Below are positions 11,084 to 20,590 of a stretch of DNA of 31,228 nt, piece by piece. How positions within the stretch are numbered: the stretch's first letter is position 1; each line of letters begins with the position of its first letter. The translations under genes were made by a program, and so were the position numbers. The notes beneath the pieces are model-generated. The model searched no databases. It was not told where the DNA came from and saw only the letters and a list, made by a program, of their open reading frames with translations. Source of the stretch: Chara braunii (taxonomy: Eukaryota > Streptophyta > Charophyceae > Charales > Characeae); the NCBI GenBank assembly GCA_003427395.1, contig BFEA01000329.1, forward strand, positions 258,050-289,277. The letters run 5' to 3'.

Positions 11084-11203
11084 CGCTGTGTAATTCTGCC
11101 TGCCAAACTCTCTTCTTGCTAGCTAGTCCCCGCAGCTTGCTGCCATTTCTGTCATTTCACTCATTCAGTCATATGCGTGTACAAACAAACAACTGCAATG
11201 TTC

Positions 11204-11364
11204 AGGGACGCTGGACCAGTTTTCCAGCACGTGCTGCTCCCCACCAATAGATGGAGCCTCCCCGGAAGCGCTAGAGGTGCCTGCTCCTATCAGCACCCCT
11301 AGCATCAGCCCGCGCTGTTCGGTTAAGAAAAAAAATTAAAAAAACAGAAAAGAAAAGAAAAAAA
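11204..11364 (+). mobile_element. LINE 3'-end retroposon copy with A-rich tail
   Basis: In order: the twin-hairpin module (11204-11257), a ~70-bp extension with a third hairpin (GGTGC/GCACC, within about 11273-11295), and an A-rich tail (11327-11364). The orientation is opposite to the minus-strand copies elsewhere. The 5' end and TSD are not identified. Confidence 0.75.
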
Positions 11365-11384
11365 GATGGGGTAGCTTCCGTAGA

Positions 11385-11469
11385 GTCACAAAAACGAAAG
11401 CTCCCCACCAATAGATAGGAGCCATTTACAAAAAAAAAAAAAAAAAAAAAAAAAAAGTCACAAAAACGA
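11385..11469 (+). mobile_element. Minimal LINE 3'-end insertion with 13-bp TSD
   Basis: gtcacaaaaacga occurs at 11385-11397 and 11457-11469. The insert contains only the last hairpin of the LINE 3' module (aagctccccaccaatagat...) and ~28 A residues. The perfect TSD shows that the 3' end of this family is '...GGAGCC-(short)-A(n)' and that it moves by target-primed reverse transcription. Confidence 0.9.
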
Positions 11470-11584
11470 GTTATAACTTATAATTGCAGTATGGGGCAAG
11501 ATACAGTTTGCAAATTGCATTTCGGGCACCCTTACCTTGCCAGAAAGCTGGGTTGTATACATTGGCCAAACTGCAATTTGAAAC

Positions 11585-11955
11585 TGGATCTTACCAAGTC
11601 CAGGGTGTTGTAGAGGCCAGTCAGTGTGTGCACAGTGATCACCTAGAACTGTGAGCCGCGGGTGTCGTGGAATATGAGACCACCACCCAACCCATCCTCA
11701 CGTCAATACTCCTAGCGCACTTCCTATCCCACTATCCTACCTCAGTGTGACCAGCACTCAGGACCATTGCCCTACCGAAGGGCAGGCAACTTGGACCGAA
11801 CAGCAGTGATAGGCACCAGGGCTGATAGATTGCCCAGCCCTGGTGGAAGCTGAGTCGGACGAACCTTGTCGAACGGGAACTTTCAGACGCCAGGCCCAGA
11901 CGATGAACTACAGGCCCCATATATATATAGCCACCAGACAGTTCTATCCGAATGT
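11585..11955 (+). repeat. Dispersed repeat D, copy 1
   Basis: It aligns with 12770-13105 over about 350 bp, for example 'taggcaccagggct', 'gcccagccctg', 'actacaggcccca'. No convincing reading frame and no element ends recognised. Possibly part of a larger unknown transposon. Confidence 0.75.
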
Positions 11956-12245
11956 CAGTAGGAACTGCACCCAATGGCACCCTATCCAACCTCCCCGAAC
12001 CTACTGCAGACACTAGACCGCACCACTGCAGTGACTAGCTCCCCAGCCTGTTTTTTGTGTGTATATCCTGTGAATGTATGTAGACAGTATCATGTGTGGA
12101 AGCTTATGTACGTAACACATAGGCGATATATAATTCGCAAGCTATGTGTGTATGCCCGAAAGCTATGTGCACTCTGTGAATCATGTGTGTGTATAGAGGA
12201 GAGAACGGGGCAAGCTGGACAAGGACCCCCCCCAAGGACCGAACC

Positions 12246-12304
12246 AAGCTCAAACCCATAACCTTGTAACATGTAATCCAAGACTCTACCGTATGAGCAA
12301 CTAC
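12246..12304 (-). repeat. tRNA-like SINE head, copy 1
   Basis: On the minus strand, 'TTGCTCATACGGTAGAG' resembles a tRNA A box/D arm, and 'GGGTTTGAGCTT', about 35 nt further on, resembles a B box. The acceptor stem is not formed, so this is not a functional tRNA gene. It is probably the pol III promoter head of a SINE. Confidence 0.5.
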
Positions 12305-12524
12305 CGGAAATGGAACGAACGTGTGATATGCCAGACTGGGGAGAACATCAGAACACCCGAGACCAACACCCCAAGCAAACCCTGTGAAACCCACAACCAA
12401 CATGATACAACACCGCCCTTGGGTGGTGCGCAGGCAGGTGTCTGTAATAGTACCATGCGTCAGCCCAAGGGGATGTGTGTCCAGCCGTGCGTCTATCTAA
12501 CGCCCTGCTGGTGTCCATGTGCAA

Positions 12525-12606
12525 GGCTGCGGGGTTTTGAACCCGCAACCTTATACCACAATGCGCATTTCCAACCGGTGCTCTAATCACTGAGCTACAT
12601 CAACTG
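12525..12606 (-). repeat. tRNA-like SINE head, copy 2
   Basis: On the minus strand 'TAGCTCAGTGATTAGAGCA' is a good A box/D arm (GCTC/GAGC stem), and 'GCGGGTTCAAAACCCCGC' a good T arm/B box. The flanking acceptor strands do not pair and the anticodon arm is irregular. I therefore call a tRNA-derived SINE head, not a tRNA gene. It shares a 'CAAGGTT' segment before the B box with copy 1 in looser form. Confidence 0.6.
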
Positions 12607-12616
12607 GACTGTGGAA

Positions 12617-12720
12617 TTATAACTTATTTTTGTGACTTAGTTTCCCCTTCTAATTGCAAATAAGTTATAAAGTGCAATTATAACTTATTTTTGTGACACC
12701 CATGTAGTTTCCCCTTCTAG
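12617..12720 (+). repeat. Direct repeat, ~40 bp twice
   Basis: 'ataacttatttttgtgac' followed by 'tagtttccccttcta' occurs at about 12617-12657 and 12681-12720, with a spacer that partly inverts it ('aaataagttata'). It resembles the sequence around the TSD at 11457, so it may be a shared target sequence. Confidence 0.6.
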
Positions 12721-12769
12721 AAAGAAATAATTACTTGGCTATGCCTTCATTTTTTTTTATCTTTTCAAG

Positions 12770-13105
12770 ACTCCAGGTTGTTGGAGAGGTTCGAAGCCAG
12801 ACTATGACAGTCACCCTATGTAGTCCATCATCAGGTTATCCAGATGGTCTACAGAGGGCCCCATTCCTTGTGAGACTCCCTGCCGCCACCTACTCATCAT
12901 TTCTCCCCGGCACACCCCTACTCCCACAATCCTACCTCAGCGTCAACCACCCGACCAGACTGTGGTTGTAGGCACCAGGGCTAAGCAGGAACTACCCAGC
13001 CCAGCCCTGATTGAAGCACGGTCGGATGAGCCCTGTCATACAGGTACTTCGAGCGCTAGGCATGGACAGTCTTCTACAGGCCCCATAGGTGGACCCATTC
13101 CTATC
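12770..13105 (+). repeat. Dispersed repeat D, copy 2
   Basis: Second copy of the repeat at 11585-11955, same strand, ending just before a run of 21 C residues (13105-13125). Confidence 0.75.
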
Positions 13106-13125
13106 CCCCCCCCCCCCCCCCCCCC

Positions 13126-13258
13126 AAGTTGTTGTTGTGTTGTTTGTTAAATGTACCGCTGTAATTGTGACCCAGAGGTTCGAGCCTATTATCAGTAGAT
13201 GTCCGGCCACCATCCGCCCTTCTACCTATAGACATCTCACTAGACCCCACTCTAGTCT
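13126..13258 (+). repeat. Dispersed repeat C, copy 1
   Basis: It contains 'attgtgacccagaggttc' and continues to '..actctagtc'. It matches the target sequence that surrounds the LINE insertion at 14149-15903 (14101-14164 plus 15888-16000). The segment GGTTCGAGCC resembles a B box, but no A box is visible. Confidence 0.65.
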
Positions 13259-13338
13259 TTTTTTTTTTTTTTTTTTTTTGAAGGCTCCATCTATTGGTGG
13301 GAAGCAGCACCTGCTGGAAACCGGATCCGGCGTCCCTT
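13259..13338 (-). mobile_element. LINE 3'-end copy (short-tailed type)
   Basis: A poly-T tract (13259-13279) lies directly next to the twin-hairpin module (13284-13338, minus strand). A second partial hairpin (13361-13383) follows, then the assembly gap. The 5' end and second TSD are lost in the gap. The inferred target is repeat C at 'actctagtc'. Confidence 0.75.
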
Positions 13339-13383
13339 GACAATGATGTGATGCATATGTGCTGGAAATCGGGTCCAGTGTCC

Positions 13384-13728
13384 NNNNNNNNNNNNNNNNN
13401 NNNNNNNNNNNNNNNNNNNNNNNNNNNNNNNNNNNNNNNNNNNNNNNNNNNNNNNNNNNNNNNNNNNNNNNNNNNNNNNNNNNNNNNNNNNNNNNNNNNN
13501 NNNNNNNNNNNNNNNNNNNNNNNNNNNNNNNNNNNNNNNNNNNNNNNNNNNNNNNNNNNNNNNNNNNNNNNNNNNNNNNNNNNNNNNNNNNNNNNNNNNN
13601 NNNNNNNNNNNNNNNNNNNNNNNNNNNNNNNNNNNNNNNNNNNNNNNNNNNNNNNNNNNNNNNNNNNNNNNNNNNNNNNNNNNNNNNNNNNNNNNNNNNN
13701 NNNNNNNNNNNNNNNNNNNNNNNNNNNN
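13384..13728. other. Assembly gap (345 N)
   Basis: A run of N. Frames that span it are meaningless. Confidence 1.
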
Positions 13729-13857
13729 GAAATTTGGCAGGTAGAACTACACAATCATCTGGGCTGCTTGCCTACATGACATCCTATAGTGAGTGATGGT
13801 ATGCACCAATGATTGTGATTACTGCTAGACGAACAGACATGCATTCGTAATGATAGA

Positions 13858-13915
13858 AATGTGCAAAATGAGAATGAACTTCCCGCTGGAACATGGCCAG
13901 ATGCATCCGCCACAT
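13858..13915 (-). repeat. Dispersed repeat E, copy 3
   Basis: The reverse complement matches 355-410 and 1591-1650. The core on this strand is 'gttcattctcattttgcac'. Confidence 0.55.
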
Positions 13916-14162
13916 TTTTGTCTTTTTCACATTTCGAGAGTGGTGTGGCAATGCCCATCATAGTGTGCATCCAATATTGTCTGTGTTCATACATCAATAT
14001 GCATCGCATGAAGAGAAAACCCTATCCACCCTATCAACCATATCAGATTCTCCGGAAAGAGCAGAGGCATTGATTACTTACCTGCTCACCCAAGAGAAAG
14101 ATTGTTGTTGTGGCTGTGCTGTTGTTATTCTGGTCATTGTTGGTTGCTACGATTGTGACCCA

Positions 14163-14633
14163 GAAAACATGTTCCAGCTGGGAAGACGGATCGTGTTGTG
14201 GACGTTGTGGTGGCAACACTGTGCACTTACCATGGAAGGAGTGAGGGTGGAGGGGTAGGAAAGAAGGGAGCAGTTCAAAAACCAGGTCCAGCTCGATCTC
14301 ACACAGAGGTGGCTCGAGACTAAATGGACGCTGGATTCTGCACACAGACCCAAGGATATTTTAGACAAAATCACCCAATTTGCCAGTAATTGGTTGGGGG
14401 GGGCCCTGGAAGGTTGGGTTGCAACGGTGCCGTGGACAGGTGATACAAACGGGACAGACAACGAGCAGGCGCCGCTGAAGGAGGTCCCATGGGACTACCG
14501 CCTCTATTTTAAGGAGCGGACGGCAATAGACCTGGGGATCCCATTCAGCTTCTCCTTTTCGTTATCAGAGGACTTTCCGGATCCCTTCCCGCCCAACCCT
14601 TTGGCCTTGGAAGTGAGAGTACAACAAGTATAA
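14163..14633 (+). pseudogene. LINE ORF2 C-terminal fragment
   Basis: The frame at 14163-14258 reads ENMFQLGRRIVLWTLW; it then shifts by one frame and continues as FKNQV...FASNWLGG, DYRLYFKERTAIDLGIP and DFPDPFPPNP to a TAA/stop at 14631-14633. This aligns along its whole length with the C-terminus of the LINE at 17052-17519 (ENLFSMGRRAVLWAIW; NWLGG; DYKLIF; DFPDPF). It lies directly upstream of the LINE 3' hairpin module, which ties the module to the LINE. Non-functional: truncated and frameshifted. Confidence 0.85.
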
Positions 14634-15073
14634 AGGAAGGGACGCTGGGCCCGGTTTCCAGCAGTAGGTCAGGGATAAGACGGGTGCAGAGGAGGGCCAG
14701 GCGGAGGAGGGGTCCACTGGTGCCCCCCAGTGGCCATCTTTCGCATCGGCCCTGGGCCCCTGGACCCGGCCTCAGGCTTTAGGAGGAACTGGGATCTACG
14801 AGCAATTCAGAGACAGATCTGGTCTCCGGAGGATGGACGATGAGGTCCATTCCAGAGGAAGGGATAGGAAGTGGGCGCTGGTCCTGGTTTCCAGCCTTAG
14901 GGACCCTAGAGGATGGGACACTGGACCCGGTTTCCAGCAACATGGTGGGTGTTATCTTGTGTTCTAGCTTTGGCAGCCAGATTGGTATTGGAGGCTGCAC
15001 CCGTTTTCGAGCTTTTTGGACTCTTTCCCACGGACTTCTTAGCCGGCCAGGTAATGGCCCCGGCATCAACAAT

Positions 15074-15616
15074 CATCTCTTACTTTTCTCTCTCTTTTTT
15101 TTTTTTAAGAGCAATCCAATCAAACCCCACTTCTTCTCCAGGCTTCCTCTCGCCTCCACGTCATCAACCAGTATAGAATAACGAGTAGGATAAGTCCTGA
15201 TCACCCTGAAGTGCCACGTGGCACTCTTATCTCGTGAAGACCATGAAGACCACAGCAGATTACGGTAATGACGTCGACCTCAGGTGAGTACCCGATCCCA
15301 ATCATCCACAGATCCCGATCTCCCTCCGAGTCCTTGTCGCAACCAGTCACCTCATGTAGACAGCGTGGCCAATGCCACGTCAGCTGTAGAGACAGGTGGC
15401 ATGCGCCACATCATCAATGAAGACAGGTGGCAACGCCACATCAGCAATGTAGACAAGTGACATGTGCCACATCAGCAATGTAGACCAGTGGCATGCGCCA
15501 CATCAGCAATGTAGACCAGTGGCATGCGCCACACCAGCAATGTAGACCAGTGGCATGTCCCACATCTTTTTTCTTTTTTTTGAAGGAGAGAGATTATACC
15601 ATCTCTTACTTTTCTC
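15074..15616 (-). mobile_element. Nested retroposon-like insertion, 17-bp TSD
   Basis: catctcttacttttctc occurs at 15074-15090 and 15600-15616. The insert (15091-15599) begins with T/C-rich sequence and a T tract, which would be the poly(A) end of a minus-strand element. It includes the palindrome gtgccacgtggcac (~15213) and the minisatellite at 15356-15566. No coding capacity. A chance direct repeat is less likely given its exact 17-bp match. Confidence 0.65.
15356..15566 (+). repeat. ~31-bp minisatellite with palindromic core, about 7 copies
   Basis: Units start with 'tagac/gagac/aagac' near 15356, 15390, 15420, 15450, 15481, 15512 and 15543. Most contain GTGGCATGCGCCAC, a perfect palindrome, followed by 'atcagcaatg'. 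Substitutions in one palindrome arm are sometimes matched in the other (gtgacatgtgccac). Confidence 0.9.
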
Positions 15617-16132
15617 AAAAGGGACGTTGGGCCAAGTTCCCAGCACGTGTTGCAGAGCTTTTGCTGTTAAACCACCAGTACCTCGCTCAGCTATTGAATC
15701 TGAGCCTCCCAGCACGCTGCGCGCCAAGTCCTGCCGAACCGCCGTCGCAATTTTCTTTTTCGTTTTGCCTGCGGCCTCCAGCCAATGCGGTCCGCCAGGC
15801 CGAAGCCCAAATGGCACGGCGCGTATACAGGGAGCACCGCGGCCAATAGCTGGGCCAGGTACTGGTGGTTTAAAAAAAAAAAAAAAAACGATTGTGACCC
15901 AGAGGTTCTAGCCTATTATCCCAATTTATCAGTAGATCTGCAGCCACCATTCACCCCATCAACATACAGATGTCCTCTGAGACCCCTCTCTAGTCACATT
16001 GTCATGGTCTGCTATTGTTGTTTGTTCTGATCATTGTTGTTTGTTCTGACCATTGTTGGTTGTTGTCTATTTGTCAATGCGGGAAGCAGGCAATCCCACC
16101 AGTATTTATCCCTAGGACAGCCCATACTGCAA

Positions 16133-16224
16133 GATTCCCCCTAGAGTCCTTTTTTCCTTTTTTTTTTCCTTTTTTTTAAAAAATTAAACAGCCCGAGCTG
16201 ATGGTAGATCCCCCCTAGAGTCCT
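16133..16224 (-). mobile_element. Minimal LINE 3'-tail insertion with 18-bp TSD
   Basis: gattccccctagagtcct (16133-16150) and gatccccccctagagtcct (within 16207-16224) agree at 17 of 18 aligned bases. The 56-bp insert, on the minus strand, reads 'ATCAGCTCGGGCTGTT' and then an A-rich tail. This is the same 3' terminus as the copy at 11204-11364 ('ATCAGCCCGCGCTGTT'). Confidence 0.82.
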
Positions 16225-16294
16225 CATGAAGAGCAGCACCGGTCTCAGTCATTGGTACATAATAGGCCACCACCCGTTCCTTTTACCTCTTCTT

Positions 16295-16331
16295 TTGTTT
16301 GTTTGTTTGTTTGTTTGTTTGTTTGTTTGTC
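16295..16331 (+). repeat. (GTTT)n microsatellite, tail of a minus-strand retroposon
   Basis: About nine GTTT units. On the minus strand this is a (CAAA)n tail following the extended LINE 3' end at 16332-16465. Confidence 0.9.
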
Positions 16332-16485
16332 TTTTAACAATCAGAGACCATAGCGCACATACTAGAGGGGTTGATACGAGCAGCCTCGCCTAGTTAGTGT
16401 GTTGCTGGCCGCTCCATCTGTTGATGGGGAGCATCACCTGCTGGAAACCAGGTCCGGCGTCCCTTATATACATGAAGAATATGGA
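16332..16485 (-). mobile_element. LINE 3'-end copy with (CAAA)n tail
   Basis: Twin-hairpin module at 16411-16465 (minus strand), then an ~80-bp extension with the third hairpin (GAGG/CCTC around 'tgctcgtatcaa'), then the (CAAA)n tail. The 5' end is uncertain; a weak 9-bp candidate TSD 'tacctcttc' lies near 16284 and 16578. Confidence 0.65.
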
Positions 16486-16825
16486 ATGTGGACAGGATTG
16501 AGAATGTCTATGCTGAGACAGAAGACTGAGAAAAAACAACTGAGAAGAAAAATGAGATCTGTGTATCAGCCACTATACCTCTTCGTCGTTTTACACAGTG
16601 CCCTATCTAAGCAAAAATCCAATAAGCTCTGTGCATCCCTGCGCCTCCTTGTCTACTTTTCTTTCCAATGAAGGTCGAGGGGCAGGGGCCAGTCAAGGCC
16701 ACTGGGGGGCACCAGCAGGTCCATTCTTACCCCTGTCTTCTTTCTTCTTATACAACTGCCTTGTTGCATCTCTTTCAGCTCGATACCCTCTTTTTTTTTT
16801 TTCTTTTTTTTTTTTTAAGAATAAA

Positions 16826-16881
16826 AGCTCCATCTATTGGTGGGGAGCATCACCTGCTGGAAACCGGGTCCAGCGTCCCTT
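16826..16881 (-). other. LINE A 3'-terminal twin hairpin
   Basis: On the minus strand: GCTGGACCCGGTTTCCAGC (stem GCTGGA/TCCAGC) and then GCTCCCCACCAATAGATGGAGC (stem GCTCC/GGAGC), shortly before the A tail. The same module ends other copies at 8746, 11204, 13284, 16411 and 31113. This is the likely RNA feature recognised by the LINE reverse transcriptase; that role is inferred. Confidence 0.8.
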
Positions 16882-17051
16882 GATTGTACAACTTGAGTGC
16901 ATTTTGAGAATAAGAATAAATAAGAAAAAGGATTCTTGAATTGAAAAAGACTGTCACTCCCTACCTGCCAACAGAAATTGAAACAATCATCACTACCTCT
17001 TCATCCATTCCAGGACGTCAGATATACCTGTTGAAACTAGTAGTGATAATT

Positions 17052-17519
17052 CTATAATCCATACCATGAGCTGGGAACAAGAGCTGTTGCTGGGGGTGNA
17101 AAAGGATCTGGGAAATCTGATAGCGGACGCATGGGAATTGATGCNTCTATAGTAGTCCAGTCATNGAAAATCAATTTATAGTCTCTTTTCATTCCANTAT
17201 CATCTTCATTTCCAGCCCCATTCCAAACGACACAACCAATTCTCCCACCCTGGTTTCCGCCCAGCCAATTACGACTGAATTTATGAAAATGACTTTGAAT
17301 TTCTGTTTTGTCTGAGAGAAATTGAACTTTTTCCTTTGTTCGATCCCATTTACTTAATATATCCGTNTGAATTTGTTGTTTAATATTGTCTGTAAATTCA
17401 GGTCCATCTAGTCTAGCCCTTTCCCATTCATACGTGCATCTCTTCTTCCATATAGCCCACAATACCGCTCTTCTCCCCATGCTAAATAGATTTTCCACAA
17501 ATTCTCCATCATTTCCCAC
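17052..17519 (-). pseudogene. LINE A ORF2, C-terminal segment
   Basis: 155 codons in the same frame as the segments upstream. GRRAVLWAIW is followed by NWLGG, DYKLIF and a terminal DFPDPF motif, shared with the fragment at 14163-14633. It contains four unresolved bases (X). It lies beyond the zf-RVT domain and is separated from it by the stop at 17607-17609. Function within the LINE protein is unknown. Confidence 0.8.
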
Positions 17520-17606
17520 TAATTCTGGGTCCAGGCTCCAGGTCTCAAGAAGAATAGCTTTCCATTCCCATGGCCAAGGAACCTGTGGGACTAAACATGA
17601 CCAGAT

Positions 17607-18560
17607 TCAATCCCACCACCTCCAAAGCCATACTGAGCCCGGGCATTGCATAACGATATGTTCTATAGTTCTAGGATAAGTTCGACTTGGAAAAGTTGAT
17701 TTGCATAACTTACACCATCTTTCTGCNAGTCCTTTTTGTTCCAACGATGTTCTGTCAATCAGCCAGTCATTGACTGGTAGACACCTATGTTCAATTTGCC
17801 ATTGGAGTGAAGCAATTTTGACTGGTTTCTCCTTGATTATTTTAAACCACCTGACACACCTCAATTCTTCTTGTCTAACATTAAGATGTTCTTTCCATCT
17901 GCTGGAAACCCTGTCTTTTAAGTTAATTNTAGGGCGAAGCATTCGNTAGGCTGATTTGACTTTGAGTGAGTGAATAGTTNTTTTGAATGATCTGTTATGC
18001 CTTCCTATTCTTGTGACCGAGCTCCAAACCCAATTAGCCGGGTCGAGAGGGAGTTCCGATATGGGACAGTCTGGTTTAAAGGCCACCCAAGAATCTTTAG
18101 TTCTGATTACNCTTATTNTGAAGATCTGTTGTGTCTGAACCNAAACGNNTTCTTCCTNCCNCTTAGGAACAACTATATTGGTGGATGACAAGGAAAAATT
18201 TTGTAGCAGAAATCTCTCATTTTGGTCTTGGNNGAGAATTAAACCAATTGATTCAGACTNATCCTTGAAAGCAACNCAATCATTTATCATTAATTTGGGG
18301 TCTTTCCTAAGAATACGAAACCATTNAAGAGGGATGAGTTCGATTATCCTTTCGAGTGCTTCCTTTGAATGATGACAATATCTTAGCCTTGCCNTTAGTT
18401 TAGTTGGGTCGATCCATTCATTGGTATCAATATCCCATATATCTTTTATCCTCATAATCCCATTACTAATCCATCCCTTCCAAGGAGAATGCATACAATG
18501 TAGAACAAATCCTTGGGAATCGCGAATCCACCTATTATCAAAAATAGGTTGTTGACACAC
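17607..18560 (-). pseudogene. LINE A ORF2: post-RT and zf-RVT segment
   Basis: 318 codons in frame with the RT segments. The C-terminal part has the zf-RVT pattern: 'ASLQWQIEHRCLPVNDWL', then CKLC, then TIEHIVMQCP and LW. zf-RVT is a nucleic-acid-binding module after the RT in plant LINEs. Many X residues reflect N bases. It is preceded by an in-frame TAA at 18603-18605 and ends at a stop (17607-17609), after which the same frame continues. Confidence 0.85.
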
Positions 18561-18602
18561 TTCTTCCCATCTTTCTGGCGATAGTTTGTCCGTAAGGGAA
18601 AA

Positions 18603-19352
18603 TTATCTCCAGGTTTTCAACATAGACACCCAAAAAGGATCATTTTTCAAATCAAGTGTGACCGCTTGTCTACTCGAGGTCACAAGTGTCATAATAGGTT
18701 TAGAGATTCCCCTAGGAATAGTCCAAGAACGATTTTCTAACCATGTCAAGGGGTCAATTCCTTCAGGTGTTGGTGGAGGTAGTCTCCTAATTTGCTCCAA
18801 GGCTAATGGTGTCCATGGAGTGTGGGGGATGAATAATAATCTTTGAAGCCATTGAATTGAAAGAGCTTTGACTTGGGTTAAAGGATCCAAAATCCCCAGG
18901 TCTCCCCCAACTTTTGGCTGTATAATGGACTGCCATGCTACTCTGTTGATGACTTTGCTATGTTCATGATTTCCCCTCCATAGAAAAGCAGTTAGTTGCC
19001 GTCGTAGAGATTTAAGAGAGTGTTTATCCAAAGACCAAATTCCTGATTTGTACCATATAGATGCTAGGATGACATTGTTGATTATCATTGATCGTTCGAA
19101 AATGGATGTATGCTTATTTTTCCACATTTTCATTTTAGATTGAGCCGGTTCGGAGATCCATTCATTATGGTTTCTTGGCTTTCCTTTAGCAGAAAGAGAA
19201 ATCCCTAAAAATCTATTAGGGGTATCCAGGGGTAACCACTTTATTCTTGGCAATTCAGAAGGTCTCCCTCCTTGATGATGGATCCACCAACCAGTTGTTT
19301 TGCTACCCCAATTGACTTTCATATCTGAGAGGCGACAAAATTTTTTCATCAA
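18603..19352 (-). pseudogene. LINE A ORF2: RT thumb / connection segment
   Basis: 249 residues directly downstream of the RT palm, in the same frame, split from it by one stop codon (19356-19358). It contains 'SIWYKSGIWSLDKHSLKSL' and 'WQSIIQPKVGGDLGILDP', the usual post-RT W..P..GG-LG..D signature of plant LINEs. Part of the single ORF2 polyprotein that copies LINE RNA at nicked chromosomal DNA. Confidence 0.85.
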
Positions 19353-19355
19353 ATT

Positions 19356-20231
19356 TTAAATTTCTGCCATATTTTCATCAGTAACATCCACCATAAGTGA
19401 TAGGTCATCAGCAAAAAGAGAGCAGATTGAAATTGCCTCCTCCGGTATGATGGTAACCTGTATTCGTCTAATATCCTTATGATGTCTCAAATTTGCCCCC
19501 AGTGCCTTCATAACAATGACAAAAAGAAAAGGGGTCAAAGGATCCCCCTGTCTTACTGATCTTTCTAGTGGGATAGGGCGGGTTACATTATTATTGACCA
19601 TAACCCTTGTAGTTGCATTTTGATGCAAGATTCTCACCCACCTTCTAAAGTTATGGCCAAAGTTCATCTTTTCCAGACATTTATCTAAAAAGAACCAATC
19701 GACATGATCATATGCTTTTTCAAAATCTATAAAAATAAAAACTGCATTGTGTTTGGATTGACGAGATATTTTCAGAAGTTCATTTACCAAAAGAATATTA
19801 TCTTGAATGTTCCTTCCTGTTATAAAACCTGTTTGGGATGAGTGAATGATTTCTGGAATTATTGTAGCCATACGATCTGCTAGTACTTTCGCTATGAATT
19901 TATATACCATTGTAAGAAGGGTTATTGGACGATAATTCCTTATATTTGTCTTATCCCCGTTCTTATACGGAAGGGTAAGTACCCCTTGACCTACAAATTC
20001 TCCCATTTCACCCGATTCCCATACTGCCTTATAGTATTCCATTAGATCTTCCGACATAAAATCCCATATTGACTCCCAAAATTCCTTTGGAAAACCATCT
20101 ATACCTGGGGACTTATCTTCTTCCATTAATAAGAGAGCCTTCCAAACTTCTTCTTTTGCTAGAGGTTTATCCATCAGCTCCTTTTGTTTTTCTGGTAAAA
20201 ATTTATTTAATGATCGAAGAAATTTTTCCAT
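19356..20231 (-). pseudogene. LINE A ORF2: reverse transcriptase core
   Basis: 291 residues of RVT_1. The order is NYRPITLL (about 99-106), FIDFEKAYD with catalytic D169, RQGDPLTP (about 227-234) and FADD (273-276, the YXDD box). The polymerase residues are present. The frame is closed by a stop right after DENMAEI, although the next codons continue the protein. The upstream linker is in another frame; an A/T homopolymer at 20285-20295 is the likely shift point. Confidence 0.92.
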
Positions 20232-20302
20232 CTCTATGATACACTGATCCCTAGGATTATGACCATTTTGTGAGGTGAAAAGTTAAAAAAAAAAATCCCT
20301 GG

Positions 20303-20590
20303 CTATTTTTGAACTGCCGCTGTCGAAGTGACCAGGTTCTTATTGGGGTTTACTGGGTCCTCGAAAGCTTCAACGATCGTTCTTCCTGTTTTGGCCCTAG
20401 CCATGACAAAGAAACGTGCATCCATTGAACCTTCCATATTCTGAATATTGAGTTTACTCGTGATTCTTAATCCTTGCCATCGGTGTTCCATCAGGATTAA
20501 CAGTTGAGCTTCTAGTTCTTGAAGTTCCTCAGATATTTCATCTAGGACTGCTTGGTCTACAAACCTTTTATCCTTATTCTGTAATTCCAA
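20303..20590 (-). pseudogene. LINE A ORF2: EN-RT linker (shifted frame)
   Basis: 95 residues, and the open sequence continues upstream in this frame to about 20780 ('IDCFINYLKDVWGFWRD'). 'EHRWQGLRITSKLNIQNMEG' followed by ARFFVMARA resembles the W....W...G...T.FF linker between endonuclease and RT in plant LINEs. It is in a different frame from EN (shift near 20770) and RT (shift near 20290), so at least two indels or homopolymer errors are present. Confidence 0.75.

Larger units (their letters stand above)
14149..15903 (+). mobile_element. 5'-truncated LINE insertion with perfect 16-bp TSD
   Basis: acgattgtgacccaga occurs at 14149-14164 and 15888-15903. Between them lie the C-terminal part of a LINE ORF2 (14165-14633), a 3' UTR containing several copies of the hairpin GCTGG..GGTTTCCAGC (14640, 14873, 14917, 15619) and a poly(A) tail (15872-15887). 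The insertion is in repeat C, whose two halves rejoin across the TSD. A further 509-bp element is nested at 15091-15599. Confidence 0.88.

Noticed and set aside
12525-12606. Functional tRNA gene on the minus strand
   Set aside because: A-box and B-box arms are good, but the acceptor strands do not pair and the anticodon arm is irregular. A SINE head fits better.
13101-13796. Open frames spanning the N gap
   Set aside because: They consist mostly of X residues from the 345-base gap.
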